DNA of 64,000 nt from Alphaproteobacteria bacterium HGW-Alphaproteobacteria-7. Its GTDB lineage: Bacteria; Pseudomonadota; Alphaproteobacteria; Sphingomonadales; Sphingomonadaceae. Position 1 is the stretch's first letter. Every line of letters begins with the position of its first letter. The notes beneath the pieces are model-generated. The model saw nothing but the letters and a program-made list of their open reading frames with translations, was not told where the DNA came from and did no database searches. The DNA lies in NCBI GenBank assembly GCA_002842735.1, contig PHEB01000006.1, forward strand, positions 62,001-126,000, read 5' to 3'. Made by a program: the position numbers and the translations under genes. This document shows, in pieces, positions 1 to 8,988 of this stretch.

Positions 1-897
1 ACGCTGTCGAGCAAGGTGCAGCAGGCGCGCGCCGAACTGCGCGATGTCGATGCCAATCTGGCCGCTGCGCAAAGCGCGCTGGCGGCGATTTCCAGCCAGC
101 TGGCCACCACCCCGCGCACCTTGGCGGGAGGCCGCGACGCCACCGGCCCGCGCGCCGCGTTGCAGCAGGCGCAGACTCAGCTGGCCGAACTGCGCGCACG
201 CGGGCTGACCGATAATCACCCCGACGTGATTTCCTCCACGCGGCAGGTGGCGATCCTGACGCAGCAGGCCGCCGCTGCTGGCGATGATGCGGGCGGAACG
301 CCCAACCCGGCGCATTCATCGCTGATCGCGATCCGCAGTGAACGGCAGGCCGGGGTTGAGGCCTTGCAGGCCCGCCGCGCCGCCTTGCAGAGCAATTTTG
401 CCGCATTGATGGCAAGCCAGGCGAGCGAGCCGACCGTCGCCGCCGAAGCCAACCGCATCAGCCGCGATTACGACGTGCTGCGCCAGAATTATGAAAAGCT
501 GCTGCAAGACCGCGAGGCGCTGCGCACGCGCGGGCAGGTTGAGGACAAGGCCAGCCAGTTCCGCTTCGATGTGATCCAGCAACCCGGCGTGCCGCAGAAA
601 CCGGCTGCGCCCAATCGTCCGTTGCTGCTGTTTGGTGTGCTGATTGTCGGTTTCGGCGCGGGCGCGGCTGCGGCCTATGGGCTGAGCCAGGTGAAATCGA
701 GCTTTGCCACCGCGCAAAAGCTGGAGCGGGCGTTTGATCTGCCGGTGATCGGTTCGATTTCGCTGACGGTATCCGATGCCGCGCGGGTGATTGAACGCAA
801 GCGGCTGAAGCAGTTTGCCGGGGCCTGCACCGGGCTGGTGGCGATATTCGTGGTGCTTGTCGCCATTGAAATCATCGCTGTCGGAACGATTGCGTGA
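1..897 (+). CDS. XrtA-system polysaccharide chain-length determinant (Wzz-like), 5' end missing
   Basis: Partial gene; the frame is open from base 1 and ends in TGA at 895-897, leaving about 298 C-terminal residues. The visible part has long Ala/Gln/Arg-rich coiled-coil helices, then a PQKPAAPNRP segment typical of Wzz-type proteins just before the C-terminal membrane helix (LLLFGVLIVGFGAG), and a second hydrophobic stretch at the very end (FAGACTGLVAIFVVLVAIEI). Family knowledge: these inner-membrane proteins set polymer length and work with the tyrosine autokinase encoded next. The N-terminal Wzz domain and first membrane segment lie outside the window. Assignment to the XrtA-type subfamily rests mainly on the neighbours. 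Confidence 0.85.
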   Translation, partial: TLSSKVQQARAELRDVDANLAAAQSALAAISSQLATTPRTLAGGRDATGPRAALQQAQTQLAELRARGLTDNHPDVISSTRQVAILTQQAAAAGDDAGGTPNPAHSSLIAIRSERQAGVEALQARRAALQSNFAALMASQASEPTVAAEANRISRDYDVLRQNYEKLLQDREALRTRGQVEDKASQFRFDVIQQPGVPQKPAAPNRPLLLFGVLIVGFGAGAAAAYGLSQVKSSFATAQKLERAFDLPVIGSISLTVSDAARVIERKRLKQFAGACTGLVAIFVVLVAIEIIAVGTIA

Positions 898-913
898 CGG
901 TGGGAGCAATTCG

Positions 914-1903
914 ATGACCGAACAGAGCAAGATCAACCGCGAAGGCGCAACGCCTGCGTCGCTGTTTGAACGGGCCGATGCCGCGTTCGGGCTTGGCCCG
1001 GTGCGCGTGCCGCAGGTGCCGCCGGTTCCCGAACCACAACGCCGCGCGCCGGTGCCCGCGCCGCAACCACAACCGCCGCAGCAAAATGCAGCGCCAGTCG
1101 CTGCGCCTGCCGTTCAGCCGCAACCCGCTGCCCCCGCTCCCGTCCCCTCTCCAACCGCGCCGCGTGCCGTGGCGTTTGGCGGCCCGGTTGTATCGATCGA
1201 CCGCGATCACCTGCGCGACGAAGGCCTGATTGTGCCTGAAGACCCGGTGACGGGCCTGTTGGAGGAGTTCCGGATCGTCAAACGCGATCTGCTCGCCGAT
1301 GCGCGTGCGGGGGATACCCCGCTGGCGCGCCGGATTCTGGTATGTTCGCCGCATCAGGGGGAGGGCAAGACCTATTGCGCCACCAACCTTGCGATTGCGC
1401 TGGCGGCTGAACGCGGACTGGAAGTGCTGTTGGTCGATGCCGATGTGGTCAAGCCATCGGTGGCGAAGCGGTTGGGGATCGAAGCCGAACGCGGCCTGAT
1501 GGACGCGCTTTCCGATCCTGCAATCCTGCCCGAGAAGTTAGTGATTGCGACCGATATTGATGGCCTGTTCGTGCTGCCTGCGGGCACCGTGACATCGCTT
1601 GATTCCGAATACCTCGCGAGCGCGCGCACCGGCGAAGTGCTCGACCGGCTGACGCAGGGCGCGCCTGACCGGATCGTGATTTTCGATACCCCGCCCGCGC
1701 TCGCAGCGTCGGCGGCCGCCGAACTCGCCGCCCATGTCGGGCAGGCGCTGCTGGTGGTGCGTGCGGATGAAACGAGCCGCGCCGCGCTGGAAGATGCGCA
1801 GCAATTGCTGTCGGCCTGCGGGGACATCAAATTGCTACTTAACGCGGCGCGCTACAGCCCTTCGGGTCGGCGCTTTGGCTCTTACGGCACGAGGGGGAAA
1901 TGA
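914..1903 (+). CDS. XrtA-associated tyrosine autokinase (CpsD/CapB family)
   Basis: A 329-residue cytoplasmic BY-kinase-like ATPase. The Walker A motif (CSPHQGEGKT, near residues 144-153), Walker A' (LLVDADVVKPS, near 172) and Walker B (IVIFDTPPA) are all present, preceded by the EFRIVKRDL stretch seen in this subfamily. Residues about 35-85 form a Pro/Gln-rich linker. The C-terminal tail has only two tyrosines, so the usual tyrosine cluster is poor. The start at 914 was chosen because GGGAG lies just upstream and the protein then begins MTEQSKINREG; an in-frame start further upstream would overlap the chain-length gene. Expected role: phosphorylation-dependent control of polymer length with the preceding gene product. 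Confidence 0.88.
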   Translation: MTEQSKINREGATPASLFERADAAFGLGPVRVPQVPPVPEPQRRAPVPAPQPQPPQQNAAPVAAPAVQPQPAAPAPVPSPTAPRAVAFGGPVVSIDRDHLRDEGLIVPEDPVTGLLEEFRIVKRDLLADARAGDTPLARRILVCSPHQGEGKTYCATNLAIALAAERGLEVLLVDADVVKPSVAKRLGIEAERGLMDALSDPAILPEKLVIATDIDGLFVLPAGTVTSLDSEYLASARTGEVLDRLTQGAPDRIVIFDTPPALAASAAAELAAHVGQALLVVRADETSRAALEDAQQLLSACGDIKLLLNAARYSPSGRRFGSYGTRGK

Positions 1904-3555
1904 CGATGCGTGCCCGTTTCATCATGCCTGCGCTACTGGCTGTCGCTGCGGCGCTGACCGTCAGCCCCGCATTTGCACAGGATCAGGGTCAGGCCTTTGG
2001 TGGGAGCGATGACGGCGCTGGCGAACGCCGTGCCGCAGTGGTTCAGCCCTATATCGAAGTTTCGCAGATCATCTCGGCTGAATTGACGCCGGGTGATGAT
2101 GTGTTGACCTATACCCAGGTCGCCGCCGGGGTCGATATCAACGTGCAGGGCCGCAACAGCGGCGCGGCGGTTTCGCTGCGCTATGAGCGCAACATTTCCT
2201 ACGGTGGTGACAGCGTCGATTCTGATACGATCAGCGGGATCGCGCGCGGTACGCTGGCGGTGATCCCCAACGCCCTTAGCTTCGAGGCGGGCGGCCTCGC
2301 CGCGCGCACACGGTTTGATGGCGGCGGCGGCACGACCAATAACCCGCTGCCAGGCGAGGATGCCGAAAGCCGGTTCTACAGCATCTATGCCGGGCCAAGC
2401 CTTAACACCCGCGTCGGCGATGTCGATCTGCAGGGCGTGGCAAGGGTTGGCTATAACCGCTTTGAACTCGATTCGGCGCTGGTCAATCCGCAGGGCGATG
2501 CAGTCGACGTGTTCGACGATAGCGTGACCTATCTCGGGCAATTGCGCGCCGGGGTTCGCCCTGATGTTTTGCTGCCGGTGGGCCTCGCGATTACCGCCGG
2601 CGGGTTTCAGGAGGATATAGGCAACCTCGATCAACGCGTGCGCGATTTGTTTGTGCGCGGCGATGTCACCTTGCCGCTTTCGCCCTCGCTCGCGCTGGTG
2701 GCGGGCGCGGGTTATGAAGATGTCGAGATTTCCAGCCGCGATGCGCTTCGCGATACCAACGGTGCGCCGGTGATTGGCGCGGATGGCCGGTTTGTCACGG
2801 ATAAATCCGCGCCGCGCCGGATTGCCTTCGATGTCGATGGCTTGCTGTGGGACGTGGGCGTGATGTGGCGGCCCAGTTCGCGCACCAACCTTCAGGCGTC
2901 GGTCGGGCGGCGGTATGATTCCACCACCTATTACGGCAACTTTACCTATGTCCCCAACCAGCGCAGCGCCTTTGCGGTGTCCGCCTATGACGGGGTGAGC
3001 GGAATTGGAGGAACGCTCAATAATGCGCTGGCCGGGCTGTCGAGCGACTTTGAGGCGATCCGCAATCCGGTTACCGGCGATTTCGGCGGGCTGGTGAGCG
3101 GCACTGAAGGGCAGGCGAGCATCGGCGGGCTGGGTTCGGCACGTTCGGCGGCGTTCCGCGGGCGCGGGGTGCGGGCCTCGTATCAGCGCCAGATCGGGCG
3201 CACTACCGCGGCATTGGGCGTTGGCTATGACCGCCGCACCTTCATTGCGGCGGCGGGCACCGTGCTGGCCCCGGTCGATGGCCTGACTGATGAAAGTTAT
3301 TACCTGATCGGCGGCCTGACCCGCCAGCTTGGCGAGAACGCCAACATTTCGACCAATGCCTACGTAAACTGGTTCGATTCTGCCGGGGCCAATGGCGATG
3401 TCACCGCGATGGGCGCCTCGCTGGCTTACAACCGCTCGATCACCCGGCGGCTGACTGGTCGCGCGGCGATTGCGGTCGATTATTTCGACAGCGATTTCAC
3501 CGCTGAAGATTTCGCCTTTGCCACCGCGCTGGTCGGCCTGCGCTACAATTTCTGA
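1900..3555 (+). CDS. XrtA/PEP-CTERM-associated outer-membrane beta-barrel protein
   Basis: A 551-residue protein with a clear Sec signal peptide (hydrophobic core PALLAVAAALTV, likely cleavage after AFA at about residue 26) and many alternating amphipathic strands ending in the aromatic VGLRYNF, a typical outer-membrane barrel C-terminus. Its place between the autokinase and the ExeA-like ATPase matches the TIGR03016-type protein of XrtA loci, thought to take part in polysaccharide export or anchoring at the outer membrane. The start overlaps the previous stop (ATGA at 1900-1903), which implies translational coupling. Family assignment comes from context and architecture; no catalytic motif is expected. 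Confidence 0.82.
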   Translation: MTMRARFIMPALLAVAAALTVSPAFAQDQGQAFGGSDDGAGERRAAVVQPYIEVSQIISAELTPGDDVLTYTQVAAGVDINVQGRNSGAAVSLRYERNISYGGDSVDSDTISGIARGTLAVIPNALSFEAGGLAARTRFDGGGGTTNNPLPGEDAESRFYSIYAGPSLNTRVGDVDLQGVARVGYNRFELDSALVNPQGDAVDVFDDSVTYLGQLRAGVRPDVLLPVGLAITAGGFQEDIGNLDQRVRDLFVRGDVTLPLSPSLALVAGAGYEDVEISSRDALRDTNGAPVIGADGRFVTDKSAPRRIAFDVDGLLWDVGVMWRPSSRTNLQASVGRRYDSTTYYGNFTYVPNQRSAFAVSAYDGVSGIGGTLNNALAGLSSDFEAIRNPVTGDFGGLVSGTEGQASIGGLGSARSAAFRGRGVRASYQRQIGRTTAALGVGYDRRTFIAAAGTVLAPVDGLTDESYYLIGGLTRQLGENANISTNAYVNWFDSAGANGDVTAMGASLAYNRSITRRLTGRAAIAVDYFDSDFTAEDFAFATALVGLRYNF

Positions 3556-3572
3556 CGGGGAGCATCTGCGCC

Positions 3573-4745
3573 ATGTATGAACAATATTATGGGTTTAGCG
3601 AGCGGCCTTTCCAGCTTACGCCCGATCCGCAGTTCTATTTTGAAAGCACCAGCCACAAGAAGGCGATGAGCTATCTTGGTTATGGCCTGAGCCAAGGTGA
3701 AGGCTTCATCGTCATCACCGGCGAGGTTGGCGCGGGCAAATCGACACTGGTGGCGCATCTGATGGAACGGATCGATCCGACGGCGCTTACCGTGGCGCAG
3801 GTTGTCACCAGCGCGCTGGATGCGGACGAAGTGGTGCACGTCGTCGCGCAGGCGTTCGGGCTGGCGGTTGAAGGGCAGGACAAGGCCAGCGCATTGGGCG
3901 CGATCGAGCGGTTCCTGCAGGACGAAGCCCGCGCCGGGCGGCGTTGCCTGCTGGTGGTGGATGAATGCCAGAACCTTGATCTCAGCGCGCTTGAAGAACT
4001 GCGGATGCTGTCGAACTTCCAGCTCGGTTCGCACCCGCTGCTGCAAAGCCTGCTGCTGGGCCAGCCGGAATTTCGTCGCACGGTTGCGCATCATCCCGAT
4101 CTGGAGCAGCTGCGCCAGCGGATCATCGCATCGCATCATCTTGCACCGCTTGATGCGGACGAGGTTGAACATTACGTGCGCCACCGGCTGATGCATGTCG
4201 GCTGGAGCGAACGTCCCGGCTTTGCAGAAGGCCTGATCGACGCGCTCTATCGCCGCACCGATGGCATCCCGCGCCGGGTCAATCAGGTGATGAACCGCCT
4301 GCTGCTGCTCGGCGCGATCGAGGAACGCGGCGAATTGACGCCGGCGATGCTGGATGAGGTGATGGCGGAAATGGCTGCGGATCAGACCCGCGGAGCGCAC
4401 GGCAATGGGAGCGAGCTGAGGGCAGCCCCGGTGACTGCGACTGCCGCGCCTGACTGCCCCGACAGCCTGCCCGCCACCGAAGTCGCCGCGCTGCTCGCCG
4501 CCCGTGATGCGCGCACCGCCGAACTTGAGGCCGCGATCAGCGAATTGCAGGCTGCCGGGACGGGACAGCGCGATGCAGCGGGCGATCCGTTCTCGCCTGA
4601 AGACGCGCGCATCGCCGAAGACCAGCTTGCAGAAGCGCTCGAACGGATCGAGGCGCGGCTGGAGGAGCAGGAACAATCCTTCCGCCACGTGCTGACCATG
4701 CTGATCGAATGGCTTGAGGAAGACCCGTCGCGCGAGGCGGCGTGA
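3573..4745 (+). CDS. XrtA-associated ExeA/GspA-like AAA ATPase
   Basis: A 390-residue protein beginning MYEQYYGFSERPFQLTPDP, the classic N-terminus of ExeA-type ATPases. Walker A is GEVGAGKST (residues about 50-58) and Walker B is CLLVVDECQ (about 127-135). A helical lid with an HHLAPLDADE sequence follows. The last 80 residues are charged coiled coil. The family is cytoplasmic or membrane-associated and is a fixed member of XrtA polysaccharide loci (TIGR03015 type), probably energising assembly of the export machine. It starts 17 bases after the barrel gene and ends 3 bases before the deacetylase gene. Confidence 0.87.
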   Translation: MYEQYYGFSERPFQLTPDPQFYFESTSHKKAMSYLGYGLSQGEGFIVITGEVGAGKSTLVAHLMERIDPTALTVAQVVTSALDADEVVHVVAQAFGLAVEGQDKASALGAIERFLQDEARAGRRCLLVVDECQNLDLSALEELRMLSNFQLGSHPLLQSLLLGQPEFRRTVAHHPDLEQLRQRIIASHHLAPLDADEVEHYVRHRLMHVGWSERPGFAEGLIDALYRRTDGIPRRVNQVMNRLLLLGAIEERGELTPAMLDEVMAEMAADQTRGAHGNGSELRAAPVTATAAPDCPDSLPATEVAALLAARDARTAELEAAISELQAAGTGQRDAAGDPFSPEDARIAEDQLAEALERIEARLEEQEQSFRHVLTMLIEWLEEDPSREAA

Positions 4746-4748
4746 ACC

Positions 4749-5699
4749 ATGAACGCTCCGTTTCACCCCTTACCTGATCCTGATCCTGCGGCGCAGACCC
4801 CGGTAATCCCATCAATCGTCAATGGTATGTCGGTTGATGTTGAGGATTGGTTTCAGGTCGGCGCGTTCGAAAACGTGATCGCGCGCGGCGAGTGGGAAAG
4901 CATCCGCACGCGGGTCGAAGACAATGTCTATCGTGTGATCGATCTGCTTGCCGAGGCCGATGTCAGGGCGACCTTCTTCACGCTTGGCTGGGTGGCGCAG
5001 CGGCACCCTAACATGATCCGCCGGATCGCCGATGCCGGGCACGAACTCGCCAGCCATGGCTATGATCATGCGCGGGTGTTCACCTTTGATCGCCCCACCT
5101 TTGCCGAGGATATCCGCAAGGCGCGTGAAATCATCGAGGATTGCACCGGCGTGGCAGTAACAGGGTATCGCGCGCCGAGTTTTTCGATCGACCACCGCAC
5201 CCCCTGGGCGTTCGCTGAACTGGCCGCGCAGGGTTATGCCTATTCGAGCAGCGTCGCCCCGGTGGCGCATGATCACTATGGCTGGCCCGAAGCCCCGCGC
5301 TTTGCCTTCCGCCCGTTGGCGTGGTCATCGCTGGTCGAATTGCCGGTGACCACCGCGCTGCTGGGCGGCAGGCGGGTGGCGGCGGGCGGCGGCGGGTTTT
5401 TCCGGGTGCTGCCCTATGCCTTTTCGCGCTGGGCAATCCGGCAGGTCAACCGCGAGGAAGGCCGCCCGGCGGTGTTCTATTTCCACCCGTGGGAAGTCGA
5501 TCCAGATCAGCCGCGTATGCCGCACGCGCCGATGCGATCACGCCTGCGGCACTATACCGGGCTCAGCCGGATGGCGGGCAAGCTGCGCGAACTGGTGAAC
5601 GAATTTCGCTGGGGCCGGATGGACATGATTGCCCACCGCGAATCCGCACGTGCCGGGGAACTGGCGCCGCTTGATCCTCCTGCGGATTATGCCGCATGA
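4749..5699 (+). CDS. XrtA-system polysaccharide deacetylase (NodB fold)
   Basis: A 316-residue carbohydrate esterase 4 protein. The first NodB motif is MSVDVEDW (catalytic-type Asp30). The metal-binding histidines are in ASHGYDH (His103 and His107), and RAPSFSID (about 141-148) is the third motif. There is no evident signal peptide, as usual for the XrtA-associated subfamily (TIGR03006 type). Predicted reaction: removal of acetyl groups from N-acetylated sugars of the exopolysaccharide or its lipid-linked precursor. The stop overlaps the start of the FemAB-like gene (ATGA at 5696-5699). Confidence 0.88.
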   Translation: MNAPFHPLPDPDPAAQTPVIPSIVNGMSVDVEDWFQVGAFENVIARGEWESIRTRVEDNVYRVIDLLAEADVRATFFTLGWVAQRHPNMIRRIADAGHELASHGYDHARVFTFDRPTFAEDIRKAREIIEDCTGVAVTGYRAPSFSIDHRTPWAFAELAAQGYAYSSSVAPVAHDHYGWPEAPRFAFRPLAWSSLVELPVTTALLGGRRVAAGGGGFFRVLPYAFSRWAIRQVNREEGRPAVFYFHPWEVDPDQPRMPHAPMRSRLRHYTGLSRMAGKLRELVNEFRWGRMDMIAHRESARAGELAPLDPPADYAA

Positions 5700-6757
5700 A
5701 CGCGCCGTTGAATGCCGCGCCAAGCCTGCGCATGGCCGATTTTGGTGACGCGAAGGACGTGCGCCGGATCGAGCGTTTCGTCGCCGAAGCGCGCGCCAGC
5801 CTGTTCCACCGCCCGGCATGGCTCAACGCGGTCGCGGCGGGCACGGGGCAGCGCGCGGCGGGCATTGTTATCGAACGGATGGGCATCATCACCGGCTGGC
5901 TCCCGCTGACCGAAGTGCGTTCGCCGTTGTTCGGCAAGGCGCTGGTATCGAGCGGTTTCGGGGTAGGCGGCGGGATTTGCGCTGGCAGCGATGAAGCGGC
6001 GCGTGTGCTGGCTGAGGCTGCGACGTGTTATGCGCGGCGCGCAGGCTTTGCGGCCATCGAACTGCGCGGCGGGCCGATCCCCGATGGCTGGAGCCAGTGG
6101 AGTGACAAGCATTGCGGGTTTGAACGCGCACTGGCTGATAATGACGAGGCCGAACTTACCGCCATCCCGCGCAAGGCCCGCGCCGAAGTGCGCAAGGGGC
6201 TGGGCTTCGGCCACCGCGTCACTATCGGGCGCAGCATGGCTGATCTGGCCGCGCATTACGCCTGTTACAGCGCAAGCGTGCGCAACCTTGGCACCCCGGT
6301 ATTCCCGCGCACGCTGTTTGCCGCGATGCTGGAAGCCTTTCCGGGCAGCAGCGACATTCTTACCGTGTGGGACGGCGATACCCCGCTCGCCAGCGTGCTC
6401 AGTTTCTACCACGATGGCGCGGTGATGCCGTTCTGGGGCGGCGGCAGCCATGCCGCCCGGCCCGCGCGCGCCAATGAGCTGATGTATTACGAACTGATGC
6501 TCCATGCGCGGCGGCAGGGCATGGAGCGGTTTGATTTCGGGCGTTCCAAAACCGGCAGCGGGCCGTTTGCGTTCAAGAAGAATTGGGGTTTTGTCCCGCA
6601 ACCGCTGACCTATGGCGCATGGGCGGCTCCCGGCGCGGCGGCGCGCAATATCGATCCCACTGACGCCAGCTATTCCCGCAAGATCGAACTGTGGAAGAAG
6701 CTGCCACTGCGGGTCGCCAACACAATAGGGCCGTGGATCGCGCGCGGGCTGGCGTAA
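5696..6757 (+). CDS. XrtA-associated FemAB-like acyltransferase (GNAT fold)
   Basis: A 353-residue protein of the FemAB type found in XrtA/PEP-CTERM loci (TIGR03019 type). Visible features are the middle block IPRKARAEVRKGL followed by RNLGTPVFPRTLF, and the C-terminal block ERFDFGRSKTGSGPFAFKKNWGF, characteristic of the second GNAT-like domain. FemAB proteins transfer aminoacyl groups from tRNA; the substrate in polysaccharide loci is not established. The start overlaps the deacetylase stop and its own stop overlaps the next ATG (TAATG at 6755-6759), so the three genes are translationally coupled. Confidence 0.86.
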   Translation: MNAPLNAAPSLRMADFGDAKDVRRIERFVAEARASLFHRPAWLNAVAAGTGQRAAGIVIERMGIITGWLPLTEVRSPLFGKALVSSGFGVGGGICAGSDEAARVLAEAATCYARRAGFAAIELRGGPIPDGWSQWSDKHCGFERALADNDEAELTAIPRKARAEVRKGLGFGHRVTIGRSMADLAAHYACYSASVRNLGTPVFPRTLFAAMLEAFPGSSDILTVWDGDTPLASVLSFYHDGAVMPFWGGGSHAARPARANELMYYELMLHARRQGMERFDFGRSKTGSGPFAFKKNWGFVPQPLTYGAWAAPGAAARNIDPTDASYSRKIELWKKLPLRVANTIGPWIARGLA

Positions 6758-7977
6758 TGGGCGGCGTGCTTTTCCTCGCCCACCGCGTCCCGTTCCCGCC
6801 GAATCGCGGCGACCGCATCCGTTCGCACCATTTGCTGAAAGCGCTCGCGCGGCTCGGCCCGGTGCATGTCGGATGCTTTGCTGATGGAGACAGGGCGGGG
6901 GAGGCGGCGCTTGCACAAGTCGCCGCGTCACACTGCATCATCCCGCGCACCAAACCGCTGGCGCTCGCCGGGATTGAGGCGGTGTTGGCGGGCAAGCCGG
7001 TCAGCCTCACCGCCTTCCAAAGTCGCAAGCTGGCAGCATGGGTGCGTGAGACAATCGCCGCGCGCAACATCACCGCCATCGTCGTGTTTTCAGGGCAGAT
7101 GGGGCAATATGTCCCGGCTGACTTTGCGGGCCGGGTGGTGATCGACCTGTGCGATGTCGATAGCGCCAAGTTTGCCAGCTACGCTGACGCGGGCGAGCGC
7201 GCGTGGCTCAATGCGCGTGAGGCGCGGTTGCTTGCGGCCGAGGAACAACGGCTCGGTCAGCGTGCCGATGCGACGCTGCTGATTTCCGAGGCTGAGGCGG
7301 CGCTCTATCGCAGCCGCCTTGCCAACCCGGCGCGGGTGAATGTGCAGGTGATCGGCAACGGGATCGACGCTGCGTTTTTCGATCCTGCCAGCACCGTCCC
7401 GCACCCGATCATCGCAGGCCTGCCGGGGCCGCATTTCGCCTTTACCGGGCAGATGGATTACCGCCCCAACGAACAGGCCGCGCTGTGGGTGATCGAAGCG
7501 CTGATGCCGAAACTGCGGGCGCTTTACCCCGCCGCGATGTTCCATATTGTCGGACGCAATCCCACGGGCAAGCTGATGGCGCACCACGGCACTCCCGGCG
7601 TTCAGGTATGGGGCGAAGTGCCCGATGTGCGCCCATTCCTCGCCGCTGCCGACATGGTGCTCGCCCCGCTGCTGATCGCGCGCGGGGTGCAGAACAAGGT
7701 GCTTGAAGCGATGGCGATGGCGCGCACGGTCGTGCTGACACCCGACGCTGCTATGGGAATTGCGGCTGAGGACGGCGCGCAGTGGATCATCAGTCCGCCC
7801 GATCCTGATGCCATGTGCGCCCGGATCGCGCCGCTGCTGGCCGCCCCTGATGCGCGCGCGCAAATGGGCGCGGCGGCGCGGCAATTCGTGCTCGATCAGC
7901 ATGGCTGGGATGCGATGCTGGCACCGCTCGCGGGGCTTGTCGGCAAGGGCGGGGAGGGAGCGCGCCATGCCGCCTGA
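6757..7977 (+). CDS. XrtA-system sugar transferase (GT4-like glycosyltransferase)
   Basis: A 406-residue glycosyltransferase. The N-terminus MGGVLFLAHRVPFPPNRGDR is diagnostic for the XrtA-associated TIGR03087-type transferase. The C-terminal GT-B domain contains FTGQMDYRPNEQAALW and the donor-binding stretch RGVQNKVLEAMAMA with the conserved Glu. Start: the ATG at 6757 shares one base with the stop of the FemAB gene and gives the family N-terminus; an in-frame ATG at 6691 would add residues not found in the family. The enzyme should add a sugar to the lipid-linked repeat unit in the cytoplasm. It ends 11 bases inside the exosortase gene. Confidence 0.87.
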   Translation: MGGVLFLAHRVPFPPNRGDRIRSHHLLKALARLGPVHVGCFADGDRAGEAALAQVAASHCIIPRTKPLALAGIEAVLAGKPVSLTAFQSRKLAAWVRETIAARNITAIVVFSGQMGQYVPADFAGRVVIDLCDVDSAKFASYADAGERAWLNAREARLLAAEEQRLGQRADATLLISEAEAALYRSRLANPARVNVQVIGNGIDAAFFDPASTVPHPIIAGLPGPHFAFTGQMDYRPNEQAALWVIEALMPKLRALYPAAMFHIVGRNPTGKLMAHHGTPGVQVWGEVPDVRPFLAAADMVLAPLLIARGVQNKVLEAMAMARTVVLTPDAAMGIAAEDGAQWIISPPDPDAMCARIAPLLAAPDARAQMGAAARQFVLDQHGWDAMLAPLAGLVGKGGEGARHAA

Positions 7978-8977
7978 ACCTGCCACTTTGCCAGCAAGCG
8001 CCGCCGCCCGATTTGATCGCATTGCGCCTGCGTGGCGCACCCCGTTGTTGGCGCTGGCTGCGGCGTGGTTCGCATTGATCGCGGCCACCGCGCCTAGCTG
8101 GGGTGAGATGCTGCATCAGTGGTGGAATATCGACACCTATAATCACCTGCTGCTGGTGCCGTTCATTATCGGCTGGCTGGTGATGTTGAAGGCGGGCGAA
8201 CTGGCGCGGATTACCCCGCAGCCGTTCCTCCCCGGCCTTGCGCTGGTCGCCGCAGCGCTGGCCGTGTGGTGGGCAGGGCGCGCGGCTGACATCAACCTGA
8301 TCGCCCATGCCGGGGCCGTCGGCGCGGTGCAGGCGGCGGTGCTGACCGTGCTGGGCCTGCGCGCATCGTTGTTACTGGCGCTACCGCTGGCAATGGGGGC
8401 GTTTCTGGTACCGTTTGGCGACGAGATCATCCCGCCGCTGCAATTCATTACCGCTGACATCACTGTCGCGCTGACCCGCTGGAGCGGGGTGCCTGCCAAT
8501 ATCGACGGCATCTATATCAACACCCCCGCCGGGCTGTTCATCGTGGCTGAGGCCTGTTCGGGGGTGAAGTTCCTGATTGCGATGGTGACTTTGGGCGTGC
8601 TGGTTGCTTTTACCCGCTTTGCCAGCTGGCGGCGGCGCGCCGCCTTCCTTGTCGCCTGCATCATCATTCCGATCCTCGCCAACGGGGTGCGCGCCTGGGC
8701 GACGGTCTATGTCGCGCAATATGTCGGGGCCGAAGCTGCGACCGGGTTCGATCACATCGTCTATGGCTGGATATTCTTCGCCGTCATCGCCGCCGCTCTG
8801 CTGGCGGGCGCGTGGCGGTTCTTTGAACGCGAGCCGGAGGACTATGGCTGGCGTGCCGATGATCTGACCGCTTGGGGCTGGCTGACCCGCGCCGAAGGCT
8901 TCAGCATTGCGCCGACCGTGCCCGCGTTGGTGATCGCAGCCATGGCCGCGATTGCTGCGCTGGCCGCCATGCTCTAG
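7967..8977 (+). CDS. xrtA: Exosortase A (XrtA), without EpsI domain
   Basis: A 336-residue polytopic inner-membrane cysteine peptidase/transpeptidase. The catalytic triad is visible: Cys197 in AEACSGV, Arg242 in NGVRAW and His263 in GFDHIVYGW. The family processes PEP-CTERM sorting signals and is always found with an exopolysaccharide locus. The ATG at 7967, 11 bases inside the preceding gene, has GGGGAGGG just upstream. Many XrtA proteins carry a C-terminal EpsI (DUF3485) domain of about 200 residues. Here the protein stops right after a last hydrophobic helix (VPALVIAAMAAIAALAAML), and the next gene starts 12 bases later, so no EpsI is present at this position. Confidence 0.92.
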   Translation: MPPEPATLPASAAARFDRIAPAWRTPLLALAAAWFALIAATAPSWGEMLHQWWNIDTYNHLLLVPFIIGWLVMLKAGELARITPQPFLPGLALVAAALAVWWAGRAADINLIAHAGAVGAVQAAVLTVLGLRASLLLALPLAMGAFLVPFGDEIIPPLQFITADITVALTRWSGVPANIDGIYINTPAGLFIVAEACSGVKFLIAMVTLGVLVAFTRFASWRRRAAFLVACIIIPILANGVRAWATVYVAQYVGAEAATGFDHIVYGWIFFAVIAAALLAGAWRFFEREPEDYGWRADDLTAWGWLTRAEGFSIAPTVPALVIAAMAAIAALAAML

Positions 8978-8988
8978 GCCCGCGCGCT